DNA of 64,000 nt from Plectrocnemia conspersa (GCA_009617715.1 VTFK01000008.1:2604001-2668000); one strand, 5' to 3'; positions 12,663-25,560 are shown, counted from the first letter of the stretch. The notes: a model not told the origin generated them from the sequence alone. Translations and numbers: made by a program.

Positions 12663-14456
12663 AAATTATATTAAACATACGTTTTTTGTTATTTATAGAT
12701 CTCTTTCCACATTTATTTTTCAAAATCGGGTTTGGAGCCCAGTATTCACAAATTGCGAAGTAAACCAAAAACTAAGACCTTATGAAGATGGTAATTAAAA
12801 AGTTTTTAATTTTTATTTCAAATAAAGAAGCATTTTTATTTTTCGTAAAACCGTTTTTGTTGCGTAATGTTTTATTTAAATAAGTTTATTTTCATTGAAT
12901 CCTTATTCTGAGCAGTACAGAAAATTATTATTTGATAAAATCTAAAAACTAAATATTTTATTGAGGTTTCACTTAAAACCGAATAGCGTTTGTCGACAAT
13001 ATCCCTTGTCATAGTTCAGTTTTTTTAAACCCCGTTTACACCGTAGTTATGTTTTAATCAGTTATCCTTTTCAGAAAATAAATAGAATGAAAATCAAATG
13101 CATAAGTAAAATTAACTTTTTTTATAAAAAAATATATCCAATTATCACTGTATACATTAAAAAGTTTATTGCAGATTAAAAGTAATCAGCACTATAATTA
13201 TTATATATAATTAAAATGGCTATAAATGCATTTTTTTAATTTTCACAAGATATGTATTATTGATTTAGAAAAGTAATGTTAAGTTCATCCCTTCTTATTT
13301 TAAATCATAAATATGTTTATTAACAAACATCATTACAAAGTAATAAATTATATGTTAACACAAGAAGTGAAATAATCTACTTTTACTTTATTTTCCCATG
13401 AAGAGTATTTCAAAATATGCAACTTCTCCAAAGCTGCCGACTCAAACCTCAGTTATATAATAAAATATATATTGAGATTATTCTAAAGCAATTTCCATAT
13501 TAAAAGAAACATTCCCTCTTCACAGTTATCCTTTCGAGATGTCTGCATTCAAATTCACCCACCATACAAACAAATTCAAGACGGCGAAATAATTTTTGCA
13601 TATCTCGAAACCGCAAACATTCCTTTAATCTGATTTAGCATATTTTAACATCATAAGAGTTACTATCCACTTATAAATAATGACACCGAGTGATATTTAA
13701 TAAAAAAAAATATAATATACAAAATACTAGTTTACGTCCGAGAGTTGATAAAAAGATAATCTTTTTACAGTGCAAATTAAAAAATAGACCAGAAGAAGAG
13801 ACCAAGTTGTTTTTTCAGCGCACTGCTGCAATTCCCATACTTTTCCCTTTGAATTCATAAAGTTATTTGCATCGCCGTTAATCTGGCTTAGAAAGATTAT
13901 GGACGAATGAATATTTCATGGGAACGCTCCAAGTCTGGATTTTCATCCCTCAGAAATAATATTGGCAAATCAGAAATAAATTAATACAGTCTTGAAGTGT
14001 TTTCTTGGCGTTTTAAACGAGTCGCTTTCGCTTCTTTTTTTTCTTTAAAAAAAAGGACTCCCTAATCCTCTAAAATTGCAGTGCATCACGAGAGGAATGC
14101 GTGGGGCTAAACTTCCATGAATCATCCTTTCAGAATTCAAATCGAACAATTTCCTGACGGGGTTCCCCCATTGAAAAGTGCTCGTATTTAACTTACTTAC
14201 GGTAAATCCATCTAACGGAGCCGAAAGTAATCATCCCGCGGGGGTGAATGTCAATAGTGACGGAATGAGGAGTATAAATTGAAAATTACATATTATATTA
14301 TATACCTGGTGAGCCAGGAGTATTTTTTTATTATTTTTTAAATCAGATATCTTTCATTTTCCTTGAAATAAAAATTCTTACAAGACATAATATAATAAAT
14401 ATATTTATATTACATTTTATGCCGGTTTTAAAAAAAATACCTGTATAGTTAGTTAG
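12663..14456. other. No gene seen
   Basis: A+T-rich sequence. A moderately GC-rich patch at about 13,990-14,260 has no recognisable coding content. Confidence 0.35.
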
Positions 14457-14464
14457 TTTAGATT

Positions 14465-14720
14465 CAGTGGTGTAGCTAGGGTATGTGCCGCCCAGGGCGA
14501 TCCTTAAAATTGCCGCCCCCCCATACATTTTTTACAGGGTCATAAAATCAGCATTTCTTAAAATAATAAATTGGTTACTATTAAGCTTTTGCTATTCGTG
14601 GATTTGTATATGTTTTAGTGCATTCAGGCTTAAGAACCACATTAGACGATCCCATCGCGAATATGCCGCCCCCAAGCAAGTGCCGCCCGGGGCAGCCCGC
14701 CCCCTATAGCTACGCCACTG
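14465..14720. mobile_element. 256-bp hAT-type MITE with perfect 8-bp target duplication
   Basis: The ends are CAGTGGTGTAGCTAGGG and CTATAGCTACGCCACTG, a 14-bp imperfect inverted repeat. The element is flanked by the direct repeat TTTAGATT at 14,457-14,464 and 14,721-14,728. An 8-bp duplication with CAGTGGCGTAGC-type termini points to the hAT superfamily. The interior encodes GC-rich runs near both ends (GCCGCCC) and a 74-codon frame with no product. A second copy in opposite orientation is at 24,210-24,474. Confidence 0.85.
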
Positions 14721-15776
14721 TTTAGATTCCAAACACATTAACCTAACTGATACTTATTTTGGCTTAAAACAGACCGCTTTGGAAGTCATAGTTAAAAATT
14801 ATCATAGTAGCCATAATTCTTAATACTGAGAAATCGATTTAGAATATGCTACCCACAATATATAATAAAAAACGCATTAATTTTGTAAGGAACGGATATA
14901 GGCAAGAGGCACTGAGTACGTAAAAAATTTCTCAGCGTTACGTAAGCCTCGGAAATATTACGTAAAAATCATTCCCATGAACGTTTCGCAATATGCAAAA
15001 GCGACGCTTGTGTCAGCAAAATATACGGTAAGCCAAAATCGCCGCCTGAATCAGTAATAACGGCGCTTGTTCGCAGAAAAGGCCGAAAAAGGAGAAAACT
15101 CTCAAAGAAGTGGATATCCGCGGGTGGACTATGCGATGATCGAACTTACTTTTTTTATTATCCATAAAACTCATTGAAAAGGAAGCGGATTTTGAGTGAG
15201 TCGAAAAACTTTTTGCCCTCTCGATAGAGATTGTAAAATTTTTACGACGGTATATATTTTCATTAAAAATCCGGCAATGAAACTTAGCAGTTATAAAAGG
15301 CATTAATTTTTATATAATATTATAATAAAGTTTTTGAATAATTTTATGGCATAGCAATTATGCCATAACAATAAATTATTACCAAACTCGGTTAAAATTA
15401 CTTCACCCGTTTATCGTGAATCGGCATTGTTTGTTAATCAATATTCTACAAAATATATTAGTACTCTTCTATATAAATCGGTTTATTCTATTTTAGAGGT
15501 TTTTCTTATTTATCTGCAGTAAATCAACTTGAATTGAATGGAATAAATTAAAATCACTTTATCAAAAGAAATACACCATCAGCAATTCTTTATACTTCTA
15601 GCATTGCAATTTAAAGGATAATACTGCAAAAATTGTATAAAAGAAAACGCGCATATACATAAAAGTATAACAGGTTCTTAATTTAATTTAGTTGATAACT
15701 TCAAAAGTAATTTCAGAAATATAAAAATAAACCTAGTGTAAAAAGTGAATTATATGTAATACTTTTTCATGATAAA

Positions 15777-15820
15777 ATTAATTATATAGATATCACCAAT
15801 TAATTATATAGATATCACCA
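15777..15820. repeat. 22-bp tandem duplication
   Basis: The unit ATTAATTATATAGATATCACCA (given here only for its ends, ATTAATTATA and GATATCACCA) occurs twice head to tail without mismatch, directly before SINE-like sequence. Confidence 0.85.
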
Positions 15821-15829
15821 ATTCCCGTA

Positions 15830-15945
15830 CTGAAAATTCTGATGGTTAATACTTAATTTTTTGTAGCTATTCAATATGTCTGATTGACTTACCTAGTTGG
15901 TACAAATTCGCACCATTGTAACCCATTAAGTTTGTTATGTTACAA
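15830..15945 (+). repeat. SINE tail fragment
   Basis: Sequence with GGTTAATACTTA, CTAGTTGGTACAAATT and CATTGTAACCCATT matches the body and tail of the SINE at 12,390-12,662 with scattered differences. The tRNA-like head is missing. Confidence 0.5.
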
Positions 15946-18119
15946 CGGAAGAATAAATTTAGGCGCTGCGCATGTGTTTTAAGCGCTTGATTTGAGCTCG
16001 CCCACTTTTTGCTACATCGTCGGCCTAATACGAATACTTGAGTGAGTAATTATATTTGTCAGTCTCCACCCGTTATTAGATTGTTACAGCACGTATAATA
16101 TTTTGAGCAAGTTTGAGATCCGACAACTTCGGGACCTGTTGTTTCAAATCCCAACGTGCTGCCCTTTGTTAATATATTCAATAACATTTCTAAAATCTTC
16201 CCCAATGTGCTGTCGATACATTTGACTTAATCTCTCAAAATATATTCACAGCACGGCAACATTCCCACCGTATTGTAAAACTGATTGATTGCTTTATGCC
16301 GCTTTTAACGCGTAAAAACTGTATTCTTGCTTTCAGTATATACATCTGATGAATCACACAATCTCAATTTCTGATTTAAAAAAATAAAGTGAGTGAAATA
16401 TTACTATGAAATAACAGATCTCAGCATAATTTTACATCAATAAAAAAAGTCTCTCGTTACATTTTGGTATAATATAATTATAAAAAATATTCTTACAAAA
16501 CTATTGACAGGAATAATATATATTTATTAATAAAGGATCAGGAAATGAGATGATTTTCATATAAAAATAGTATGCTTATAAATATTTCAATCGGTAATAA
16601 TTTTAAATGGCAGTTGCATTGCAATACTTTTTACATGTTTATAGCATTGCAATTACATATAAATATATATATTAATACAGTATGTATGTAGATACCTACA
16701 CCCTCTTAAATATTTTTGTTTTTTTATCCCTAAACCCAGAAACACCGTAAGAGTCCGCACTGATGCCCCTTCGTACTGCTATAAAGATGAGGGAATTGCA
16801 ACCCCTCTTTTGGTAAATTGCAGACGGAACGGTAATCAAATGGAAGGTGTTCCCCAAGGTGCACCCTTCGCCTTTCGATGTACGTACGTGTTCTTTCAAC
16901 CCCCTCCATCTCGAATCAAGACAACTATTTATCCGTTTTTATTACGAACGCCAAAAAAATCAAACACCGATATATTTCCCGACGCCCGAGGCCGCATTGT
17001 TTCCACGGGCGATGTCCGATAATTGCGCTAATCTGTAGAATTAACCAATTTATTTATGATGTATATACTTCGTGACCGGGGTACGTGTGACGCACAGGGT
17101 CAGAGGTATTTGTATTAAATTCGTCGACAAAGATGAATCGGCGCTGGCATCACGTATCGGGCTAGTCCCCGAAGTATGATTGCGCGCCCCATCCCTGTTC
17201 GGTCTTGGGGTTGTTCTTCCTTTTCTCGAAAATCATGCCGATCACGCAGTGGATGTCTCTCAGCCAAATATGGCGGATGATTCAATCTTCGTCGTGTCAA
17301 TCGCGGTAATTATCGGGCAAGCTAGGGAAACGCGCTCGCGAATTATCAAGGATCAGCCGGAGCCAGAAAATTCCATTTCGACACTGATCCTCCGCGGGGT
17401 TTTCCCTCTGCTGGCGTAGAGTTTAAATCCCTTTTTAATGGAATCATTTGCACGTGGAAAAATGTGCTCTAAGCCGTCACATCGGGAATATTTATTTTCC
17501 GGAGCTACTATATGATTTTAAAGTCGCTAATGAAATATTTTATATATAGGTGTTACATTTAATCTATTCTTGATAAGATGTAACGTTAATCACACAGTAA
17601 AACTAACAGTAAAAGTGCATTAAAAAGTAAATCTATAATACTGTTTTAGACCGGAAATATCACAATGGTATTAGTTGAATTTCCAGATGCAAAGGTTTAG
17701 TTTCCGGTTTAATAGCGAAATAGAATTCTGATATATAAATATATGAATACACAAAAATATACATATATAAATAAACAAATATAAGTCGGAACAAATACAA
17801 TGACAACTTGATTTATAAATTTAATTAACTACTTATTTGAGTTTTTTCATAATATTGTATATGTTACACCGAATCAGAGAAATCGATTTTTGCGTGAAAT
17901 AGGTAAAAATATGCCTAAATTATAAAAACTGTAAACCCGTTGCTTCATTCATTAATTATGAAAATTATCTGCCGAATGCATGAATTAGGCAGGAATTGTT
18001 TTACTTATTTCGTACATTGAGCAAAGTAGATAGAATGGCAAAAAATATAAAACTATAAATATGACGACGTACACATTTTATTATTAATTAATATATTTTT
18101 TTCGAAGCGTTTTATTAAA

Positions 18120-18340
18120 TTTATATTGAACTGTTCTACAAATCGTCAAAGCCCTTGACAAAAAAATTCTAAAACATCGTTTTCAATTAGGCGTCGATGA
18201 TGCTCATTTTCGTTATGCGGAGCGCGTGTCACTTAAATAATTATAGCGATTTGTGTTTTGTATGCTTCATTAGTTCATAACATCCTCGAATATAGCTCTA
18301 TTGTCTGTAATTCAATTAAAGGAAAGTACTCCTTCTTCTT
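18120..18340 (+). pseudogene. Reverse transcriptase relic
   Basis: The segment near 18,287-18,320 translates as LEYSSIVCNS, like the LEYGSIVW motif after the palm of non-LTR reverse transcriptases and like the relic at 7,344-7,559. The rest is too decayed to follow. Confidence 0.3.
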
Positions 18341-18648
18341 AAAGAGAATTTTTTTTAAATTGCGATATATTTACAAAAGCTAATACAGGCCGTATTTGTA
18401 TTTGTTTACTAATGCTTAAGAGTGTTGCTATACAATTGATTGCATTTTCAAAGTAGCATCCAATCAATGAGGGGCGGTGTCGACAATTCGTCAATGCTCA
18501 GTGACTTTCAGATGCGAGCTTTAGAGTGTCCTAAAGAGTTGCGATCGCGTCCCTTATTCTTGACCCACCGTACTTGAGAACGCCCTTCTTAAACGAGGCA
18601 TCTAATTTTTAAACAAACTTAACAGCTGCACAATATTACCTTAGAAAT

Positions 18649-19735
18649 ATGAGTAATTTTTGGAATTTCGGCAATTACAGAGTATTTTTTTTTATTGTGT
18701 ATGTTGGTTATATAAATGATATAGTTAATAACGTAAGAAAATGTAAAGTTCATCTATTTGCGGATGACACATTGATCTATTGCATGGGTGATAACATTGA
18801 AGAAGTTGTGAGTAATTTGAATGATGAATTAGGTGTGTTAGAGATATGGTTAAAGAATAATGTACTTAAATTAAATGAGAATAAAACTAAATGTATGTTT
18901 ATTAATTATAAAAATGTGTTAGATGATAGTACCAAAATAGTAATAAATAACTCTAATATAGAAATAGTGGATAATATAAAATATTTAGGAGTAATTGTTG
19001 ATACAAAATTAAACTTTAAAGAACATTGTAATTACATATTAAAAAAAATTAGTAGAAAAATAGGTTTATTATCTAGATTAAGAAATATATTAAGTATAAA
19101 TACAAAAAAATTAATTTACAATAGTATAATATTGCCCCATTTTAATTATTGTGCAACACTATTAAATATGTTGAATAAATTAGATAAACAAATGTTGCAA
19201 AAAAATTACAAAAAATAGGGGCAATGAAATCTTAAATAAAAATAGATTAACTAATTGTAAAAAAGTATGATTGATAGATTAGAATGGTTGAATGTTCAAG
19301 AAATATTGAGTATGAATGTTTTAGTATTTATATATAAGTTAGAAAAAAATATGTTACCACACTATTTTAATAAGTATTTAATAAGAAATAAAGATGTACA
19401 TAAATATAATACTAGAAATAGAGAAAATTTAAAGATAATTAAGTATAAGAAAACGAGTACGGCTAGGGGAATTATGTACGGAGGTTTTAATTTATATAAT
19501 AGTCTTCCAAGAGAAATCCGAAACAGCAAAAATATAACGGGTTTATAAATGGAATAAAAAAACACCTTCGTACATATAGAAATAAAATATTATAATATTA
19601 AGTCTTTATTATTGTATATTTTTTCTTTCTGTTATGTATTTTTTATATATTTTTATATATGTTTACTAAATTTGTTAGATGTAAAGATTAGCTATTAAGC
19701 TAAATAAATTAATAAAATAAAAAATAAAATAATTA
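18649..19735 (+). mobile_element. Non-LTR retrotransposon fragment (CR1/Jockey-like RT, 3' half)
   Basis: Two frames (18,649-19,218 and 19,267-19,548) make one reverse transcriptase C-terminal half broken by a frameshift near 19,218. The first has YINDIVN followed by LFADDTLIY, with the catalytic FADD of the palm. It continues with NKTKCMFI and YLGVIVDTKLNF, then LKKISRKIGLLSRLRN and a degraded LPHFNYC. The second ends HKYNTRNRENL and LYNSLPREIRN, the usual C-terminal signature. A polypurine A/T-rich tail made of TAAAATAAAA-like units follows. The first half of the RT and any endonuclease domain are absent, so this is a 5'-truncated, inactive copy. Confidence 0.85.
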
Positions 19736-21615
19736 TTTGTTATGGCCATAGCTGTGATAAATCACATAAATACTACTAAATTATATAAATCTAATTTGGT
19801 AACTAAAATATATAGTATAATTAGGATGAAGAAATAATGACAATTAAACAAAGACGAACTATTGTATGATAGAGATAAAGTAAAAAGGATAAAATAATAT
19901 GTTCTATAACATTTTATCATCATTATTTAAGCACATGTAAATTTTTAAATGACTGAATATTTTTAAGCTACATTTATTGATGTTCTTTACATTACAGAAG
20001 GTTATTAGCATTCTCCAGATAAGGAAAGCGTAACTTATTACAATGCTTTGCAGAATTTCCAAATTAAAACAAAAAGTCTATTAAGCTAAAATCGCAGGTG
20101 ACAAGGCACAAGTTTTAATTGGATTAATGTCCACGTTTTTACCATTTCATAGCCCCTTGCCAAAAAAGGATTATGATTACCGATGAATTATTACTGTTTA
20201 CGCTCTCGCGAGCGCAGTGCATTAGAGCTCTTGATAAATCATTGATTATGCGAGATGGTCGGCGCAATTTCCGCCCGCGCTGTGTGCTTAAAGCTCTTGG
20301 GAAATTTTCGGCTGCAGTTTTGCTTTTCGTCTCGAATTTCATTTGCAAATGATTTTGGAAAGCGAATGAACTTTTCAAAAGAGACGCCGTGCTGACGAGA
20401 ATTTCGCGGAAAATCCTACCGCCGAGCACTATGTAAATTCGTTCAAGATGCAAGAATGTAGTTTTCTGCTCGGTGAAGTCAGATTTAGAAAATATATAGT
20501 ATATGCAAGGGGATGAGTATTTTTTTGCTTATTAAAAAATATATGTTTGCTTCGCGTATGCAACATGTTGTTTGAACTAGATACATTTTTCATGAGGTGT
20601 ATACAATTAAGAGACTTCATGACTGTATATTTTATTCTTTATTCATACTTATCTGAGATTTATTTATATAAATAAAAACATGCTAGAGTACGAAGTAGAA
20701 CATTGATGTTTCATCCTATACATTATTCGCGTAACTCTTTGGGTATGAACAGGTTAATATTTCATGTGCCGTTTTTATTCCTTAGTTATCTTGGACGGTG
20801 GAGTCTAGTGAACTTCCGCCCAACTAACTTACCACTCTCCAGAGAGGGTAAACGTAATTAAAAGTTACTTACCGCCCTCCCACCTTTTGCTATTAGGTGA
20901 CGGCATTCCGGGATACACTACAATACAAATGGAAAACCCCTTTGTGTTCGACATGGCCAAACTTTCGCGATAGTTTGCGAAATAATTATGTAATATCCAT
21001 AATTCAATAAGCGCGAAACACTAACCAGAATTGCGATGAACAGGATCCGCTTTGATTGAGATCCGTTCAATAAACTGAAAATACATTAGATCGACAAGCC
21101 AGCGGTTGATAACAAAACGAAGTTGACATAGACATTAAACTGAAAAATAAAAGACCGACACGTTAAGTCCTTAATTTTCAAATTAAAATAACTGATTCTT
21201 CAGGTGTCAGAAAAAATTATCCACGTAATTATTTTAAGTTTATATTGTGTCTTGAGCTCTCTATTCTAAATGTTATTTCAATAAATATATGTATAACAAA
21301 AATCATATCTCTATATACAAAGTTTAGAAAGCATACATATGTATATACGTAATATAATACATAGATATATTAGATATATAATTATTTAGTAATTCTCCAG
21401 CTATAATTTTTAGTGTATATACGCCAAAATAGGTTTCTTTAACAAAAATTGAATGGCACTGAAAATAACTTGGGCCTGTGACTTTTATGCCTGTAGAAAA
21501 ATTAATACTAAGTGGTGAAATGGGATTAATATCATGGCGGTGTAATGGGACCAACTAAATATGAAGTAAGATATTTATTATCTTCACTATCACTTGTATT
21601 TGAAATCCATTATAC
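19736..21615. other. No gene seen; islands at 20,140-20,450 and 20,760-21,010
   Basis: No supported gene. The 20,140-20,450 island is GC-rich for this region and contains CTCTCGCGAGCGCAG and GGTCGGCGCAATTTCCG. It has a 104-codon frame on the minus strand that resembles no family I know. The 20,760-21,010 island is similar. Both look like candidate conserved non-coding elements. Confidence 0.4.
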
Positions 21616-21617
21616 GA

Positions 21618-22205
21618 GGGTAGGTGAATAATTCCTTAGAAAATCTAAGAGAGACTGCTGTCAAATTTTCAGTCATTTCCATCGCGTGCTTTCATTTTTA
21701 CAATCCATTGAAGCAAACAACCTTTGATATTTTCGAACAATGGAAAAAACGAATTTCGTGTAGTGATTACATACTTTCATTTAAAAAGCAAAACACCGTA
21801 AAATAATTAAAGTTCATGGCATATCTGCACCAGCGTTTAAAATTGCTTACAATTGGGTGAATGAGTTTAAGCGTTGTCGTACATCCACAAGTGATGAACA
21901 TCTTTCGGGACGTCCAATTGAGGTGACTACGCCAAAAATGATCGACAAAATGCGCGAACTTGTTAAGGCCACAGGCATATCACATAGCTCAGTGGTTTCA
22001 ATTTTTTACGAAAATTTGGGTATGAAAAAGATATTGAAAAGATGATGTGAGCCGCGTTTGCTCACAGTGCAGAATAAACGCAATTCAATGACGTTTGAAT
22101 TTTAACGAGTTTCTGGGTCGATACATAATCGATGATAAAACATACATTCACCACTACACTCCAAAGACAAAGGAACAGTCGAAACAGTATGTTTCTGGAC
22201 TTAGT
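21618..22205 (+). mobile_element. Degenerate mariner transposon
   Basis: A transposase of mariner type can be followed through broken frames. It runs from VHGISAPAFKIAYNWVNEFK into CRTSTSDEHLSGRPIEVTTP and KMIDKMRELV. It continues with ATGISHSSVVSIFYENLGMKK, then RLLTVQNKRNSMT, and finally YIHHYTPKTKEQSKQYVS, where the family has the first catalytic D and the HHYTPE-KEQS block. The GAGGGTAGGTGAATAA near 21,618 looks like the left terminal repeat. The copy is cut off after the first catalytic region and has stops and frameshifts. The motifs resemble the cecropia-type mariner lineage more than Mos1. Confidence 0.85.
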
Positions 22206-23627
22206 ACTTTGAATTATATTATTGTGCGTAGATATTTTAAAAACCAGGACATATTCGGTATTTTTTAAATTCTATATCTATATACAATAGATGAAAACTT
22301 AGATTTGTAACTGGCGTATTTATGTCATTAATAAATAACGTGAAGAGCAGAAAACTCAGGTTGGACCTTTAGAAACCCTTGGGGATAAAATATATTATCG
22401 ATAATCGGCCGCCATAAGTTACGATCGTTCAAATAACTCGAGTTAAATTATCCCAGCAACGGAGGTCCGACAGTGATTTTACTAATAACCAATGACGAAC
22501 CTTGTCAAATGCCTTTTCAAAACTCGTATTCCCATATATACGACGTATATTTGTATACGAATCAATTTAATTTAATTTAAATGTAGTTGTTATTATTTTA
22601 TCCATTATTTATTCTTGCTTCACTGATTTGCTATTCTTGAAAAATTCTTGCACCAAGTAATCCCGCTTTGATTGTATGATGAAAAAGAAGCGTACGATTG
22701 AGGCATTTGATCGTGTCGAGTGGCAGGGCAAACATATTAAACGTCGGCCCTTTGGGCTTTCGAAGGACAGCTCGCAGATAGGACCTAGGGTGAGGTTCAT
22801 CTCTGACGAATTTAAAATTGAAAAATACCATTGCAAAACCGACGAATATCGGTGGGGGATCCCGTGTCACTGGGGCGACATGTTAGAATTTTAAATTCTC
22901 ATCTGTCTCCGACAGTGTGCCGCCCCGAGCCAGTACAGTGATTCAAACAAGTTTCTCTGTCGTCCGGAACAATATATTTTTTCAAAGAATCGCTATAAAA
23001 AATATTATTATTTATGATTACTGGCGTCATATCGATAATTACAACAACAAAACATTTTAAAATTATTGTTATTCACGTAGATATTTCGTTTATCTCAATA
23101 TATTTTATCCTTTACGTAACATAATAATACATATGTATTCTTGTAATGTGACAACTAGCACCATCTCATAATTATGCAACAACTTCTCTATAATAAAATA
23201 ACTAAATAAAGTTACAAATATTGAAATAAAAAACTATCGTCTCGTCCCATTATCTGGCATCTGGCTGATGAAAGTGGATTATCATAACCAAAACTTTTTA
23301 GATTTGGATGACTCACTGAAATTTACATCGGTAAATCGGTTTACAGCAAAATTAACAAAAGCACATTCTTCTTGTACCATCATAATGACAGTTTTGATTT
23401 TGTTTACTTACGGAATTATGTAGCCATAAGATGAGATGCCTGCCGATTCTTTTTTTCCGCTTATTTTCCCCTAAATAATCAATTAATTTAGTTTTTATTT
23501 TGCTCTTCCCGTAATATGGCCGAGATATTAAAGCTTTCTTATATAGATACGTATATACGTCGGAGGACTTCAATATTCGTAATTCTAACCACTCAGGAAA
23601 TTTTAAGCATACCATCTATAATAAATA
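22206..23627. other. No gene assigned; GC-richer block at 22,670-22,960
   Basis: The block at 22,676-22,894 holds a 72-codon frame rich in basic residues (MMKKKRTIEAFDRVEWQGK) that resembles no family I know. The opposite strand is also open, so coding is unproven. The rest is A+T-rich without features. Confidence 0.35.
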
Positions 23628-24209
23628 TTTATATCTTAAAGGTCTCTACTTTTCGCTTTAAATATTGATCTAAGGTCCATACCTCCACTCCGTAAAGGAG
23701 AATGGGAAAATATATAACAACAAACCATGCACATTCTTAGCTGAAGTCTTGGATCACGTTTAAAGAATGAAGTCTTATTCTGAAAAATGCACATATTTCC
23801 ATTTATATTTGAGCTCTTACTTCTGGAGATGCGATCTATTTCTCATTTACATACCTAACTAATTGTACTGTATGATTCGTTTTATTTGTTATGTTTGATG
23901 TAGAAAGTGATATTTTTCTTGCAATCAATAATTGAGTTTTACGAATGTTTTTTTTACCAGGATTCAGAGATAACTGACACTATTGCAAATATTACTGTAT
24001 CATCCACGAATCTAATATCATTTGTTGGTTTACAATAGAAGCTCCACATCATTCTCAATTAGAATTTAATTTAAACATATTGGCTGAAATTAGCTGTTTA
24101 TTCTATTCCAGTACAGGTTTTTAATAATGCAGATGGCATTATCATCAATTCCTTTTTTTATTTATTTACAGCATAGAACTTTATTGAAAGCTTTTTCATA
24201 ATCTATAAA
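23628..24209 (-). mobile_element. RTE-type retrotransposon reverse transcriptase, decayed
   Basis: The reverse strand, read through frameshifts, gives FIDYEKAFNKV (palm motif A), GIDDNAICIIKNLYWN and then NDIRFVDDTVIFA (motif C, with VDD for YADD). It continues with KTQLLIARKIS and ends with FPILLYGVEVWTLDQ, LKRKVETFK. This order, with FIDYEKAFD, IKNLYW and LLYG-E-WTL, is typical of RTE/BovB-like elements and differs from the CR1/Jockey-like copies elsewhere in the window. The upstream side is interrupted by the hAT MITE that begins at 24,210. Confidence 0.8.
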
Positions 24210-24474
24210 CAGCGGCGTAGCTATGGTGAGGTGGAGGGGCGGACCACCCCGGGCGGCACTTGCTTGGGGGCGGCATATTCGCGATGGGATCGTCTAATGT
24301 GGTTCTTAAGCCTGAATGCACTAAAACATATACAAATCCACGAATAGCAAAAGCTTAATAGTAACCAATTTATTATTTTAAGAAATGCTGATTTTATGAC
24401 CCTGTAAAAAATGTATGGGGGGGCGGCAATTTTAAGGGTCGCCCTGGGTGGCACATACCCTAGCTACTCTACTG
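24210..24474. mobile_element. hAT-type MITE, second copy, inverted relative to the first
   Basis: The ends are CAGCGGCGTAGCTATGG and CTAGCTACTCTACTG. The interior is nearly identical, in reverse orientation, to 14,465-14,720. The flanking octamers (TCTATAAA and CTATATGT) no longer match exactly, so its target duplication has decayed or the element end is altered. It lies directly against the reverse transcriptase FIDYEKAF segment, so it inserted into or at the edge of that retroposon. Confidence 0.8.
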
Positions 24475-25329
24475 CTATATGTATAATATATTAACATCCA
24501 GACATATGTTTACTTGAACATTTACATTAAATAGATGTTATTTTTTGCTTGAGCCATTTCTGAAACCAATAAATATAACTTCAAAAAAATCTCGCTACTC
24601 GGCCGAAAGTGCAGTATACGATATTTTATTAAATTAAAAGGCAATAAGTTTATGTGTATTTAAACAACCAGAGTGACATCGAAAGGGTTTCAATTTAGGG
24701 GATAGTTATTAGAAGCACCGTACGCGGTCAGGTCATCCGTTGTGTTGTGGGTGTGTGATTGAGTGACGCCACCAGTGTATCGCGCCATTGTCATAGTTGA
24801 AGCGAATTATCCGGTCGGTCGCGCTGTAATTACAGCGGCACCGGCCATAGACACGAATACACGCTTTCGCGCATATTGTCTATGACACCGGAAATGACAC
24901 GTGATGGACGCCATTTTTCACGAGTGTTGCAAATTTGCAAAACTTGCGATTATATTTCCAAATTGAAAATGGCAATATTAGCTACGGTGTCCACCAGGGA
25001 CGTCATTTGCATCTCCCTCAATTTTGCCCAGAAAATTGCATTCCATTTAATAAAGTACTATGTATTTTTAATAAAATTGAAATATTACAAAACGACCACT
25101 GATTGGCCAACTTTTGCCCCCTCCTAAAAAATCTGAAATTAAAGTTAGTGTTAAAAGGACCTTCTTCGAGACAATCAAAATAATTTATATGAAAATTCAT
25201 TGCAAGATATTTATTTATTTAAATTAAATTTAGACCATCAAAACCAAACAGGTTATCCCCAATGCGTCACTATGGTTGAAAACAATACATTGTATTATTT
25301 CAATACACAAAAAAGAGGTCCAACAAAAC
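24475..25329. other. No gene seen; GC-richer island 24,700-25,130
   Basis: The island has an 83-codon plus-strand frame with no recognisable product. A short segment at about 25,250-25,290 (TTATCCCCAATGCGTCACTATGG) recurs at about 46,053-46,080, so it belongs to a dispersed repeat. Confidence 0.35.
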
Positions 25330-25560
25330 TTGCCGAATTAAAGACGTATTAGCAGGAGCTGACAACACTGTTACTGGTCTATAGTTCTTTATGCACAATA
25401 ATGTGCATTTCCAAAGATGTTTGTACATTTCTAAAGATCATGAAATGACGATGTTTTGAGAATTTGATCAAAAATACGTTTTAGAGGAACAGCGAGACTG
25501 ATTTCACAACCCTTCTAAATGGATCGGGAATCAAATCAGGCCCAGAAGAACGAATATAAT
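25330..25560 (-). pseudogene. Non-LTR reverse transcriptase N-terminal relic
   Basis: The reverse strand gives RSSGPDLIPDPFRR, then SVSLFL, FSKHRHF and, after frame changes, HKEL-TSNSVVSSC. CR1/Jockey-type reverse transcriptases have the matching order GPDGIP ... S-SL-LPL--IF--SL ... KNYRPVT-LS. It is a decayed fragment of the region before the palm. Confidence 0.55.

Larger units (their letters stand above)
14729..18119. other. No gene seen; several GC-richer islands and SINE debris
   Basis: No supported gene. GC-richer islands lie at about 15,010-15,220, 16,730-17,030 and 17,090-17,420. The last two contain overlapping 60-80-codon frames on both strands, as expected from GC content alone. 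A 22-bp unit is tandemly duplicated at 15,777-15,820. It is followed by SINE tail sequence to about 15,945. Confidence 0.4.

Noticed and set aside
14485..14709. 74-codon frame, repeated as a 77-codon frame at 24,221-24,454
   Set aside because: It is the interior of the two hAT MITE copies; the similarity reflects the repeat, not a conserved gene.
20139..20453. 104-codon minus-strand frame as a gene
   Set aside because: Contains no recognisable domain, no splice partner and no codon pattern distinct from background; better explained as a GC-rich non-coding island.
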